A stretch of 12,865 nt of DNA from an uncultured Christensenellaceae bacterium (GCA_910587025.1 CAJUKR010000046.1:1-12865); one strand, 5' to 3'. Numbered from the stretch's first letter, positions 1 through 6,669 are shown. The notes: generated by a model not told the origin, from the sequence alone. Made by a program: numbers and translations.

Positions 1-45
1 CCACCGAGATCTACACTCTTTCCCTACACGACGCTCTTCCGATCT
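1..45 (+). other. Illumina P5/TruSeq universal adapter remnant (not genomic)
   Basis: The first 45 bases match, as I remember it, the 3' part of the Illumina TruSeq universal (P5) adapter, ending in the diagnostic CTCTTCCGATCT just before the insert. It is library sequence left at the contig edge and should be trimmed. Genomic sequence starts at base 46. Confidence 0.97.
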
Positions 46-80
46 GAAAATAATATTAAACGACATGACCGAATATAATT

Positions 81-108
81 AAAACGAATCGACAAGGTTC
101 GTTTTTTT
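81..108 (+). terminator. Intrinsic terminator upstream of minD
   Basis: AAAACGAA (81-88) pairs fully with TTCGTTTT (98-105) around a 9-nt loop, and the right arm runs into seven T residues (102-108). It would end transcription from a gene now lost beyond the contig edge. It also implies that minD is transcribed from a promoter in 109-161. I see only weak candidates there, for example TACAAT at 131-136 without a good -35. Nothing else was recognised in 46-161. Confidence 0.7.
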
Positions 109-161
109 ATTATGTTTTATCCCGACGTTTTACAATGCGAGTGTTGTAACATTGTTATGTT

Positions 162-950
162 ATGGCAAGGACAATCGTAATCACAAGCGGCAAGGGCGGT
201 GTGGGGAAAACCACCGTCACGGCAAGTCTCGGACGCAGTCTTGCGTCTATGGGAGAGCGCACCGTAGTACTCGACGCCGATATAGGACTGAATAATCTCG
301 ACATCGTTCTCGGGATAGACAGCCGCATAGTGTTCGATCTCGTCGACGTCATAGAAGGACGCTGCCGCTTACGGCAGGCAATAATAGAGGACGTCGAAAC
401 GCGAGGACTGTACGTGATGCCGTCCGCTCACAGTTACGACCGTGCCAAAGTGACGGGGCAGAACGTAAAGGAAGTCGTACGCAGACTCGGACAGATGTTC
501 GATTACGTTCTCGTGGACTGCCCTGCGGGAATAGAAGCCGGATTCAAGCGCGCAGTCGCCGCCTGCGACGAAGCGGTGCTTGTCACGACTCCGCATATAA
601 GTTCGGTACGCGACGCCGAAACGGTCATGAATCTTCTCCGAAGGGACGGAATATCGCGCATATATACGGTTGTGAACCGTGTGCGGGGCGATTTGATCGT
701 TTCGGGCGAAATGTTGTCGAGAGGGGATATAGAAAGGCTCATCGGCGCGGAAGTGTACGGTATGATACCCGACGAAGACGAAATGAATTTACTAAGCAAC
801 TCGCTGTATTCGGGGGTAAGCGAAGGTGCGGAAGCCTGTCGCGCGCTCGCGCGGGGGATCATGTCCGGAACTCCCGAACTTTACGATCTGACGAGAAAAT
901 ACCGCGGGGCTTTCGGGCGAATAAGAAGGGGGTTGAAACGAAAATTATGA
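162..950 (+). CDS. minD: Septum site-determining protein MinD
   Basis: This is the ParA/MinD-class ATPase that cycles on and off the membrane and positions the division site. The 262-aa product has the usual family length. It opens with the deviant Walker A motif GKGGVGKTT (residues 10-18, signature Lys11 and catalytic Lys16). VLDADIGLNNLD follows (37-48; Asp38 and Asp40), then Walker B VLVDCPAG with Asp119. The C-terminus (about 251-262, FGRIRRGLKRKL) is a basic amphipathic helix, as expected for the MinD membrane-targeting sequence. The ATG at 162 places the P-loop at the normal distance from the N-terminus. I see no clear Shine-Dalgarno sequence. The last codons overlap the minE start. No minC lies upstream, where a terminator stands instead. 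Identity is firm. Confidence 0.96.
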   Translation: MARTIVITSGKGGVGKTTVTASLGRSLASMGERTVVLDADIGLNNLDIVLGIDSRIVFDLVDVIEGRCRLRQAIIEDVETRGLYVMPSAHSYDRAKVTGQNVKEVVRRLGQMFDYVLVDCPAGIEAGFKRAVAACDEAVLVTTPHISSVRDAETVMNLLRRDGISRIYTVVNRVRGDLIVSGEMLSRGDIERLIGAEVYGMIPDEDEMNLLSNSLYSGVSEGAEACRALARGIMSGTPELYDLTRKYRGAFGRIRRGLKRKL

Positions 951-1183
951 GAACTACGGTTTCCGACAGTCTGAAAAAATATTTGCTCGGTGCGCGTACG
1001 AGCGCGCTTTCCGGCGTAATCGCGTCGATCAGAAGCGATATGATATCGTTGCTTTCCGATTATATGACGCTCGACGGCGACATAAAAATAAACGCCGATA
1101 TAGATGAGATTACCGGCGACGTTTTGTTCGGCATAAAATTCGCGGCGACCGAAATTTACGATTCCGGCGACGTTTTGAGGTAA
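947..1183 (+). CDS. minE: Cell division topological specificity factor MinE (short)
   Basis: The start codon overlaps the minD stop (ATGA, 947-950), so the two are translationally coupled. The 78-aa product is small, sits in the minE position, and has the MinE anti-MinCD/dimerisation pattern: IRSDMISLLSDYM (about residues 28-40) followed by alternating beta-strand residues DIKINADID and DVLFGIKFAATEI. This resembles LRKDILEVICKYV-QID in E. coli MinE. The N-terminal part before this helix is only about 27 residues, shorter than in E. coli, and lacks an obvious hydrophobic membrane-targeting start. In the family, MinE stimulates MinD ATPase and drives its pole-to-pole movement. A G-rich stretch (927-932) lies 14 nt upstream, too far for a normal Shine-Dalgarno site. 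The call rests on position plus a moderate motif match. Confidence 0.8.
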   Translation: MRTTVSDSLKKYLLGARTSALSGVIASIRSDMISLLSDYMTLDGDIKINADIDEITGDVLFGIKFAATEIYDSGDVLR

Positions 1184-1215
1184 TATGTCAGACATAATAT
1201 ACATAGCTTTTATAT

Positions 1216-2091
1216 GTGAAGAATAAAAAACCGCAAAAACAGTCGAAATCTTACGTTTCCGTTTCGCCGCTTACGCTTATCTCAGTCGTTGCGGTCGTGC
1301 TTCTCGGACACGGCATAGAACTGCTTGCGTACTCGGTCACTCTTTTGCTTCACGAATATGCCCACGCTTTTGCCGCCGAACGTTTCGGTTACGGACTGAG
1401 AAAGATCAAGGTAATGCCTTACGGTATATCGATGAGTCTGGAAGACGGCATGGATCCCGAGCATGAGATCGTGATCGCCGCGGCTGGGCCGGCGGTGAAT
1501 ATATTTACGTGGATCGTGCTTGCCGGGATATGGTGGCTTGCGCCGACGACGTATGCCGCGACACAGCCTATTGCCGACGCGTCGCTGTTTACGGGGCTGA
1601 TCAATCTTTTGCCCGTGTGTCCGTTGGACGGCGGGCGTATTTTGCGTTGTGCGCTGTCGTTGAAACTCCGTCCTTCTACGGTCGTGAAAATCATGCGAGC
1701 CGTAGGTATGGCTTTCGGCGTGTGCGGAGTCGCTGCGTGCATAACGCTTATGGTGCTCGGAGCGAATTTCACATACGCGACGATAGGCATGTTTGTCATC
1801 GTGTCGCTTGCGATCCCGGGCGACGGTCGTTACGAACGTCTGTACGCCAGGGCGGCGACGGGTAAACGGCTCGGCCGCGGACTGAAAGTCAGGGAGCTTA
1901 TGGTAGATAAGGATCTGACGCTTTTCGAGCTTTATAAAATGCTCAGACCCGATTGCTATACGAAATTCGTCATAACCGATATTTCCATGAAGCCGCTGGC
2001 GAGCATGACGGAAAGCGAACTCGATATCGCCGTTACGCAATTTAATGCGTCCGAAACTGCGATTTCTGTTGCAAAACGTAATCTTATATGA
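1216..2091 (+). CDS. M50 family membrane metalloprotease (SpoIVFB-like site-2 protease)
   Basis: This is a 291-aa intramembrane zinc protease. The hydrophobic segment at about residues 19-46 ends in HEYAH (His46, Glu47, His50), the HExxH zinc site. GPAVN (91-95) and NLLPVCPLDGG (130-140, third zinc ligand Asp138) complete the site-2 protease signature. Another membrane segment spans about 163-200, and a soluble tail of about 80 residues follows, ending without a clear CBS domain. The family cleaves membrane-bound substrates; SpoIVFB processes pro-sigma K in the mother cell during sporulation. Location between minE and rng fits the clostridial spoIVFB locus, but no spoIVFA partner is seen, so the symbol is withheld. 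The start is GTG at 1216: an in-frame TAG at 1204 blocks longer versions and later ATGs would lose the zinc site. No Shine-Dalgarno sequence is evident. Confidence 0.9.
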   Translation: MKNKKPQKQSKSYVSVSPLTLISVVAVVLLGHGIELLAYSVTLLLHEYAHAFAAERFGYGLRKIKVMPYGISMSLEDGMDPEHEIVIAAAGPAVNIFTWIVLAGIWWLAPTTYAATQPIADASLFTGLINLLPVCPLDGGRILRCALSLKLRPSTVVKIMRAVGMAFGVCGVAACITLMVLGANFTYATIGMFVIVSLAIPGDGRYERLYARAATGKRLGRGLKVRELMVDKDLTLFELYKMLRPDCYTKFVITDISMKPLASMTESELDIAVTQFNASETAISVAKRNLI

Positions 2092-2097
2092 TATAAT
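2069..2097 (+). promoter_or_regulatory. Extended -10 promoter for rng
   Basis: TTGCAA (2069-2074), a 17-nt spacer, and TATAAT (2092-2097) preceded by TGA form an extended -10 vegetative promoter. The -35 box and spacer lie in the last codons of the protease gene, and the TG element is part of its TGA stop. The predicted transcript would begin near 2104, about 28 nt before the rng ATG. Confidence 0.75.
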
Positions 2098-2131
2098 TAT
2101 AAAAAGCATTTTAATCAGTAATCGAAACATA

Positions 2132-3643
2132 ATGTATACCGACGATACAGACAAGAAGAAAAACATAATATTGGTTGACAGCGAAGCAACCTATACTACG
2201 GTCGGACTGATGGAAAACGGCAGGCTTTCGGAACTTTACAGCGAATCGGTCGACGAAAGGCAGACTTCGGGCAACATATACAAAGGAAAAGTAACAAACG
2301 TCGTGGACGGTCTGCGCAGCGCTTTCGTGGACATAGGCGGTCCGCGGACGGGTTTTTGGTATATCGACGAAGCGCTCGATCATAAATCGGAAATAAGCGA
2401 AAAGAATTTACCTAATAAGATAGTCGCCGAAGAAGGCGAGTACGTCATGGTGCAGGCGGTCAAAGAAGGTACCGAACTCAAAGGGCCGAAGCTTTCGTCG
2501 AACATTTCCATTCCGGGGCATTATGTCGTATATCTTTACAATCTCGATTTCATCGGGGTCTCGGGCAAAATAACGAGCGACGCACTGCGTGCGCGGCTGA
2601 CGGGATTGCTTTCGTCCCTCGCTCCCGAAGGGCGCGGGTTTATTGCGCGGACAAGCTGTCTTACCGCCACCGACGAAGAGATCATGCAGGAAGCGAAATT
2701 CCTCATAAAAGCGGGCGAGCGCATTCAGAAAAGGTGGGAAGAAACGGACGGCGTCGCGCTCATTCACAACGAAGGAAATATCCTGTACAGGACGATACGC
2801 GATATGCTTTCGGACGATATCGACGGAGTCGTGTGCAATAACAGATCCATGACGGAGGACATACGTCAGATGATAGATACGTTCTGTCCGCTGTTCACAG
2901 GAACGGTCGAGTTTTACGACCGCGAAGAGGATATTTACGATTATTACGATATAGGATCCGACATAGTTGAGATATACAGCCCGAGGGTGGAACTGCGTTC
3001 GGGCGGTTTTCTCATTATCGAAAAGACCGAAGCGTTGACAGCTATCGATGTCAATACGGGCAAATTCCTCGGTACGGACAACAGAGAAGACACAGTATTC
3101 AGAACGAATCTCGAAGCGGTAAAGGAAATCGCGCGACAGCTTCGTTTGCGTAATATCGGCGGCATAATAGTCGTTGACTTTATCGATATGCTGGACGACG
3201 AACATAAAGTTCAGGTCGTGGAAGCAATGAAGAACGAACTGTTTTTCGACCGCGTGAAGACCCGCGTTCTCGATATGTCGGGACTCGGGCTTGTGGAAAT
3301 AACGCGCAAAAAGATGGGCAAGGAACTCGGCTCGGTGAGTCAGAACAAGTGTCCGTATTGCGGCGGTACCGGAGCGTTGCTCCTCGATGCTTACGTATCG
3401 AGAAATATCAAATACAGACTCAAGGGTTTGTTTATGAACCATAACGTTTCCATTGCGCTCATATTTGCGCATCCCGTGCTTGCCCGTCACCTCATAGACG
3501 ACAATACTTTTTCGAAAGAGTGTTCGGGCATATGGTCGCATAAAAGAATATACGTCGTTCCGGACGGGAATATGGAGTTCGGACGGTATAACGTTGTTTC
3601 GGGTATGGGCGGCGTGCCTTCTTACGGGGAACTGCTTACGTAA
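2132..3643 (+). CDS. rng: Ribonuclease G/E family endoribonuclease
   Basis: This is a 503-aa member of the RNase E/G family, single-strand endoribonucleases for rRNA maturation and mRNA decay. An S1-type RNA-binding region is at about residues 45-80 (GNIYKGKVTNVVDGLRSAFVDIGG). The DNase I-like catalytic region has AIDVNTGK (Asp306) and VVDFIDM (Asp349), matching the two Mg-binding aspartates of E. coli RNase E. The zinc-link CPYCGG follows (Cys407, Cys410), with the same spacing. Length is close to RNase G (about 490 aa), without the long RNase E scaffold tail. I chose ATG 2132 over the in-frame ATG at 2045 because the latter lies inside the protease gene and upstream of the predicted promoter. 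No Shine-Dalgarno sequence is visible. In many Firmicutes rplU follows rng; here it does not. Confidence 0.93.
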   Translation: MYTDDTDKKKNIILVDSEATYTTVGLMENGRLSELYSESVDERQTSGNIYKGKVTNVVDGLRSAFVDIGGPRTGFWYIDEALDHKSEISEKNLPNKIVAEEGEYVMVQAVKEGTELKGPKLSSNISIPGHYVVYLYNLDFIGVSGKITSDALRARLTGLLSSLAPEGRGFIARTSCLTATDEEIMQEAKFLIKAGERIQKRWEETDGVALIHNEGNILYRTIRDMLSDDIDGVVCNNRSMTEDIRQMIDTFCPLFTGTVEFYDREEDIYDYYDIGSDIVEIYSPRVELRSGGFLIIEKTEALTAIDVNTGKFLGTDNREDTVFRTNLEAVKEIARQLRLRNIGGIIVVDFIDMLDDEHKVQVVEAMKNELFFDRVKTRVLDMSGLGLVEITRKKMGKELGSVSQNKCPYCGGTGALLLDAYVSRNIKYRLKGLFMNHNVSIALIFAHPVLARHLIDDNTFSKECSGIWSHKRIYVVPDGNMEFGRYNVVSGMGGVPSYGELLT

Positions 3644-3734
3644 AAACGGGCTTCGTTACCGAACGCGAAAACGCCGCATTGAAAAAATATAAGATTATGT
3701 TTTGCGACAGTACGCATCCTTTCGATTAAGTCGC

Positions 3735-3765
3735 TTGTATGCCGATCGGAAAAGAAAGTTATAAT
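3735..3765 (+). promoter_or_regulatory. Promoter immediately before the MmcQ/YjbR gene
   Basis: TATAAT (3760-3765) is a perfect -10 box, with TTGTAT (3735-3740) 19 nt upstream as a weaker, widely spaced -35. Only five A residues separate the -10 from the ATG at 3771, so the transcript should start at or next to the start codon. The rest of the 3644-3770 gap holds no recognisable terminator. Confidence 0.55.
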
Positions 3766-3770
3766 AAAAA

Positions 3771-4445
3771 ATGAATAAATACATCGGAAAAATCCTTCGG
3801 CACAAAACAGTCGATTTCGGAAAACTCGAACCTTACGGTTTCGTCCTCTGCGGTGATTTTTACGAATACGTTGTTCCGATCGCCGACGGCTCGGTGCGAA
3901 TGACCGTCCGCATAGATTCGGACGGCGGCATCGACGCAGAAGTTACCGATTGCGAAACGGGAGAACCTTATACTCTGTTTTTGGCTGAAAACGCCGTCGG
4001 AGGTTTTGTCGGAGAGGTAAGAACGGATTACGAAAGGACGCTTGCCTGCATCGCGGACGAATGCTTCGAAACCGAGGTGTTCAAAAGCATTCAGGCAAAG
4101 CAGGCGATCGAGTACGCGCGTACGAAATACGGCGACAGTCTTGAATTTCTGTGGAAGAAATACGACGGAAACGCAGTATTGCGCCGAAAGGACACCGGGA
4201 AGTGGTACGCGGCGTTTCTGACGGTCTGCGGCTCGAAATTCGGCAGATCTTCCGACGAATTTCTGGAAATCATCGATCTCAGAGCGTTGCCCGAAGAAAT
4301 AGACGGCATCGCGGATAACCGCAGATATTTCCGCGGTTATCATATGAACAAAAAGCATTGGCTGACCGTTTGTTTCGACGGCTCGGTCGGAACGGAAGAG
4401 ATATTAAGGCGTATCGACGACAGTTATTTACTTGCCGAAAAGTAG
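3771..4445 (+). CDS. MmcQ/YjbR family protein
   Basis: This is a 224-aa product. The C-terminal 120 residues carry the MmcQ/YjbR (CyaY-like fold) pattern: an AIEYARTKYGDSLEFLWKKY helix (about 112-131), NAVLRRKDTGKWYAAFL (about 134-150), EIIDLRALPEE, and YHMNKKHWLTVCFDGSV (about 190-206) with a closing helix. About 100 N-terminal residues form a separate, mostly beta-strand domain that I do not recognise; a two-part form of this family is, to my memory, common in clostridia. The C-terminal domain has been called a DNA-binding 'double wing', but no specific function is established and none can be read here. There is no Shine-Dalgarno sequence; the -10 box lies 5 nt before the ATG. It precedes the ABC-F gene but is probably a separate transcription unit. 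Confidence 0.82.
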   Translation: MNKYIGKILRHKTVDFGKLEPYGFVLCGDFYEYVVPIADGSVRMTVRIDSDGGIDAEVTDCETGEPYTLFLAENAVGGFVGEVRTDYERTLACIADECFETEVFKSIQAKQAIEYARTKYGDSLEFLWKKYDGNAVLRRKDTGKWYAAFLTVCGSKFGRSSDEFLEIIDLRALPEEIDGIADNRRYFRGYHMNKKHWLTVCFDGSVGTEEILRRIDDSYLLAEK

Positions 4446-4479
4446 CGGATCGTCGGAAAAAGTCCGTGCGTCGAAACGC

Positions 4480-4508
4480 TTGCGCTTTCTCGGAGTTTGT
4501 GCTATCAT
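4480..4508 (+). promoter_or_regulatory. Promoter of the ABC-F gene
   Basis: TTGCGC (4480-4485) and TATCAT (4503-4508) are separated by 17 nt, and TGC before the -10 adds an extended -10 element. The transcript would begin near 4515, just ahead of the terminator hairpin at 4521, giving a leader of about 57 nt. Confidence 0.55.
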
Positions 4509-4520
4509 TATAACAACGAC

Positions 4521-4556
4521 AAAGAGTTATCGGGATTTTTCCGACAACTCTTTTTT
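4521..4556 (+). terminator. Intrinsic terminator in the ABC-F leader (likely attenuator)
   Basis: AAAGAGTT (4521-4528) pairs with AACTCTTT (4546-4553). After one A/C mismatch, TCGG (4530-4533) pairs with CCGA (4541-4544), closing a 7-nt loop. The right arm merges into six T residues (4551-4556). The hairpin lies between the predicted promoter and the ribosome binding site (4559-4563), so it would stop most transcripts before the gene. Resistance ABC-F genes such as vmlR and msr-type genes are known to be attenuated by leader terminators. A perfect 10-nt complement to part of this hairpin lies upstream at 4452-4461. Confidence 0.72.
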
Positions 4557-4558
4557 AC

Positions 4559-4563
4559 GGAGG
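4559..4563 (+). promoter_or_regulatory. Strong ribosome binding site fixing the ABC-F start
   Basis: GGAGG lies 8 nt before ATG 4572. It rules out the longer in-frame reading from TTG 4497, whose extra 25 codons would run through the terminator hairpin. Confidence 0.85.
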
Positions 4564-4571
4564 CGATAAAT

Positions 4572-6053
4572 ATGTCTTTGATCTCGGTGCGTAATCTTTC
4601 TTTCGGATACGGCGATACCGACGTTTTCGAAAACGTAAGTTTTAATATAGACACCGATTGGAAGCTGGGACTTGTGGGGCGAAACGGGCGAGGAAAAACC
4701 ACGTTTCTGAATCTTCTTATCGGAAAGTACGAATATAAGGGAAACATATCGTCGAACGTGAAGTTTTCGTATTTTCCTTATTTCGTGCCGAATAAATCCC
4801 GTTTGTGTCTCGAAATATTGTCCGAGATATGCCCGAATGCCGAAGAGTGGGAGATCATTCGCGAACTGTCGCATATGAATGCGGACATCGAATCGCTTTA
4901 CCGTCCGCTCGATACGCTCTCGAACGGCGAACGTACGAAGCTTATGCTTGCGGGACTGTTTTTGCGCGAGGGGGATTTCCTGCTGATCGACGAGCCTACA
5001 AATCATTTGGATCTGCCCGCGAGAGAGGTGGTGTCTGAGTATCTCGGGCGGAAGAAAGGGTATATCCTCGTGTCGCACGACAGGGCGTTTCTTGACGGTT
5101 GCGTCGATCATATAATGTCGATCAATAGAACGGACATAGACGTTCGTTGCGGGAATTTTTCGTCGTGGCTCGAAAATTTCGAAAGACAACAGGCTTTCGA
5201 ATCGACGCAAAACGAAAAGCTCAGGAAAGATATTGCCAAGCTGACCGAAGCGGCAAAGCGCGCTTCGGGGTGGGCGGATAAAGTCGAGGCTTCTAAGTAC
5301 GGGAAGACGAGCGCGGGATTGAAACCGGACAGAGGATATGTGGGGCATAAGTCCGCCAAGATGATGAAGCGCGCGAAAGTGACCGAAGAAAGGGCGAGGC
5401 AAGCGGCGGAAGCGAAGTCCGGACTTCTGCGCAATACGGAAACGGTAGGCAAACTCAAATTGTCGCCGCTCGAATATCATTCCGACAGACTTCTGACCCT
5501 GCGCGACGTAGAAGCCGTTTATGACGGAAGAGCGGTGTGCGCTCCCGTGGATTTCGAACTTATGCAGGGCGAGCGCGTAGTTCTCGACGGACGCAACGGC
5601 TCGGGAAAAAGCAGTATACTTAAAATGATCGCGGGCGAAAATATCGACCGTCGGGGAAAACTGACTGTCGCTTCGGGACTGAAAATATCGTACGTACCGC
5701 AAACGACGGAGCATATAAAAGGCAGTCTTTCGGATTTCGCAAAGTCAAACGGGATAGACGAGAGCCTTTTTAAGGCTATACTCAATAAAATGGATTTCGG
5801 CAAAAACGATTTCGACGGCGACATCGCCGCGTTTTCCGAGGGGCAGAAAAAGAAAGTGCTCATAGCGGGCAGTTTGTGTGAAAAAGCTCACCTGTATATC
5901 TGGGACGAACCGTTGAATTATATAGACATCTATTCGCGTATGCAGATAGAAGAACTTTTGACCGAGTTTAAGCCGACCATGTTATTTGTCGAGCACGATA
6001 AAGCTTTCCGTGATGCGGTCGCGACGAGAACGGTATTGATCGATAAAGTATAA
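4572..6053 (+). CDS. Lsa-type ABC-F protein (probable ribosomal protection ATPase)
   Basis: A 493-aa cytosolic ABC-F protein with two nucleotide-binding domains and no membrane segments. Domain 1 has Walker A GRNGRGKT (36-43), signature LSNGE (116-120), Walker B LLIDEPTNHLD (137-147) and switch His169. A charged linker of about 95 residues (205-300) contains GWADKVEASKYG and a KPDRGYVGHKSAKMMKRAK-like block. Domain 2 has GRNGSGKS (340-347), a degenerate signature FSEGQ (421-425), WDEPLNYID (444-452) and His475. These features and the length (about 498 aa in LsaA) point to the Lsa group. Its members bind the ribosomal E site and dislodge lincosamides, streptogramin A and pleuromutilins. Resistance itself is not proven, since many chromosomal relatives are untested. 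The leader terminator fits antibiotic-induced expression. Confidence 0.9.
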   Translation: MSLISVRNLSFGYGDTDVFENVSFNIDTDWKLGLVGRNGRGKTTFLNLLIGKYEYKGNISSNVKFSYFPYFVPNKSRLCLEILSEICPNAEEWEIIRELSHMNADIESLYRPLDTLSNGERTKLMLAGLFLREGDFLLIDEPTNHLDLPAREVVSEYLGRKKGYILVSHDRAFLDGCVDHIMSINRTDIDVRCGNFSSWLENFERQQAFESTQNEKLRKDIAKLTEAAKRASGWADKVEASKYGKTSAGLKPDRGYVGHKSAKMMKRAKVTEERARQAAEAKSGLLRNTETVGKLKLSPLEYHSDRLLTLRDVEAVYDGRAVCAPVDFELMQGERVVLDGRNGSGKSSILKMIAGENIDRRGKLTVASGLKISYVPQTTEHIKGSLSDFAKSNGIDESLFKAILNKMDFGKNDFDGDIAAFSEGQKKKVLIAGSLCEKAHLYIWDEPLNYIDIYSRMQIEELLTEFKPTMLFVEHDKAFRDAVATRTVLIDKV

Positions 6054-6079
6054 ACGATTTTTACGAAAAGATTCGAAAA

Positions 6080-6110
6080 GACGTGCGGTTTATTCGATAA
6101 GCCGCACGTC
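6080..6110. terminator. Bidirectional terminator between ABC-F and GNAT genes
   Basis: GACGTGCGG (6080-6088) pairs with CCGCACGTC (6102-6110), extended inward by a G-U and three A-T pairs to a 13-bp stem with a 5-nt loop (6093-6097). TATTATTTT follows on plus, and CTTTTCGAATCTTTTC follows on minus. It can end both convergent genes. It contains the GNAT stop codon and its last six codons. Confidence 0.75.
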
Positions 6111-6632
6111 TATTATTTTGGAAAGAAATCCGCCGAGATACAGTTTCATCATTTCGCCGTATTCTTCGGGCTTTATATTGCCTCCGATGCCCATAACTCC
6201 GTAGATCACCGATGCTTCTTTTATTTTGCACGGCAGATCGTTAAGTCCGCATTTCGAATAAAATTCATGTCGCTTGACGCGTTGCTCATAGTTCGGCGCC
6301 TGTTCGTCCGGCAGTTCCAGTGCAAGGAAAAGTCGCATGCCCGCATAGCGCTTTTTCAATTCGTTTATAATCTCCGTACCGTATCCTTTGCCGCGCTCGT
6401 CGGGTTGAACGGCAAGATAAAAAATATAAGCCAAATCTTTATTCTTGACTATATAAGTTATTCCGATGAATTTATCTTCGTTATACAATGCCCAAAAATC
6501 CGCGTTATCCGATTTCGCTCTTCGTTTCAAAAGCCGGAACGGAGCGCGTTCGTTTGACGGAAACGCCTGCTTATATAACTTTTTCATTTTACGATAGTCT
6601 TTCGTTCTTTCGGTCGCGTTTACGAATTCCAT
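6090..6632 (-). CDS. GNAT family N-acetyltransferase
   Basis: This is a 180-aa product with the GNAT acetyl-CoA binding signature: strand IFYLAVQPDERGKGYGTEIINELKKR (about residues 70-95), where RGKGYG is the R/Q-x-x-G-x-G/A loop. An acidic-hydrophobic strand LFLALELPDE and the RVKRHEFYSKCGL helix (C-terminal GNAT motif B region) follow. The family transfers an acetyl group from acetyl-CoA to amines of small molecules or proteins; the substrate cannot be told from sequence. AGGTG lies 7 nt before ATG 6632. Its 3' end is built into the terminator hairpin shared with the ABC-F gene. A small inverted repeat lies in its upstream region. It is 78 nt downstream of the secreted-protein gene on the same strand. 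Confidence 0.88.
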   Translation of the reverse strand: MEFVNATERTKDYRKMKKLYKQAFPSNERAPFRLLKRRAKSDNADFWALYNEDKFIGITYIVKNKDLAYIFYLAVQPDERGKGYGTEIINELKKRYAGMRLFLALELPDEQAPNYEQRVKRHEFYSKCGLNDLPCKIKEASVIYGVMGIGGNIKPEEYGEMMKLYLGGFLSKIIDVRLIE

Positions 6633-6655
6633 ATTTCCGCACCTTGCGTTCTTAT

Positions 6656-6669
6656 ATTATCTTGATAAT
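6656..6669. repeat. Inverted repeat upstream of the GNAT gene
   Basis: ATTATC-TT-GATAAT is a perfect 6-bp inverted repeat with a 2-nt centre, about 24 nt before the GNAT start. It overlaps possible minus-strand -10 sequences (GATAAT, TATAAG). It may be an operator half-site pair, but AT-rich spacers produce such repeats by chance. Confidence 0.35.

Noticed and set aside
74..79. TATAAT upstream of minD
   Set aside because: It has no -35 at the right distance and lies directly before a terminator hairpin, so it cannot drive minD.
2045..2131. Longer N-terminus for RNase G/E from ATG 2045
   Set aside because: It overlaps the protease gene, precedes the predicted promoter, and adds 29 residues not expected in the family.
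1282..2166. 294-codon minus-strand open frame
   Set aside because: Antisense of the M50 protease; its product is rich in Arg and His with no recognisable domain, while the plus strand has a full zinc-site signature.
4497..4571. Longer ABC-F start at TTG 4497
   Set aside because: It would translate through the terminator hairpin; GGAGG 8 nt before ATG 4572 marks the true start.
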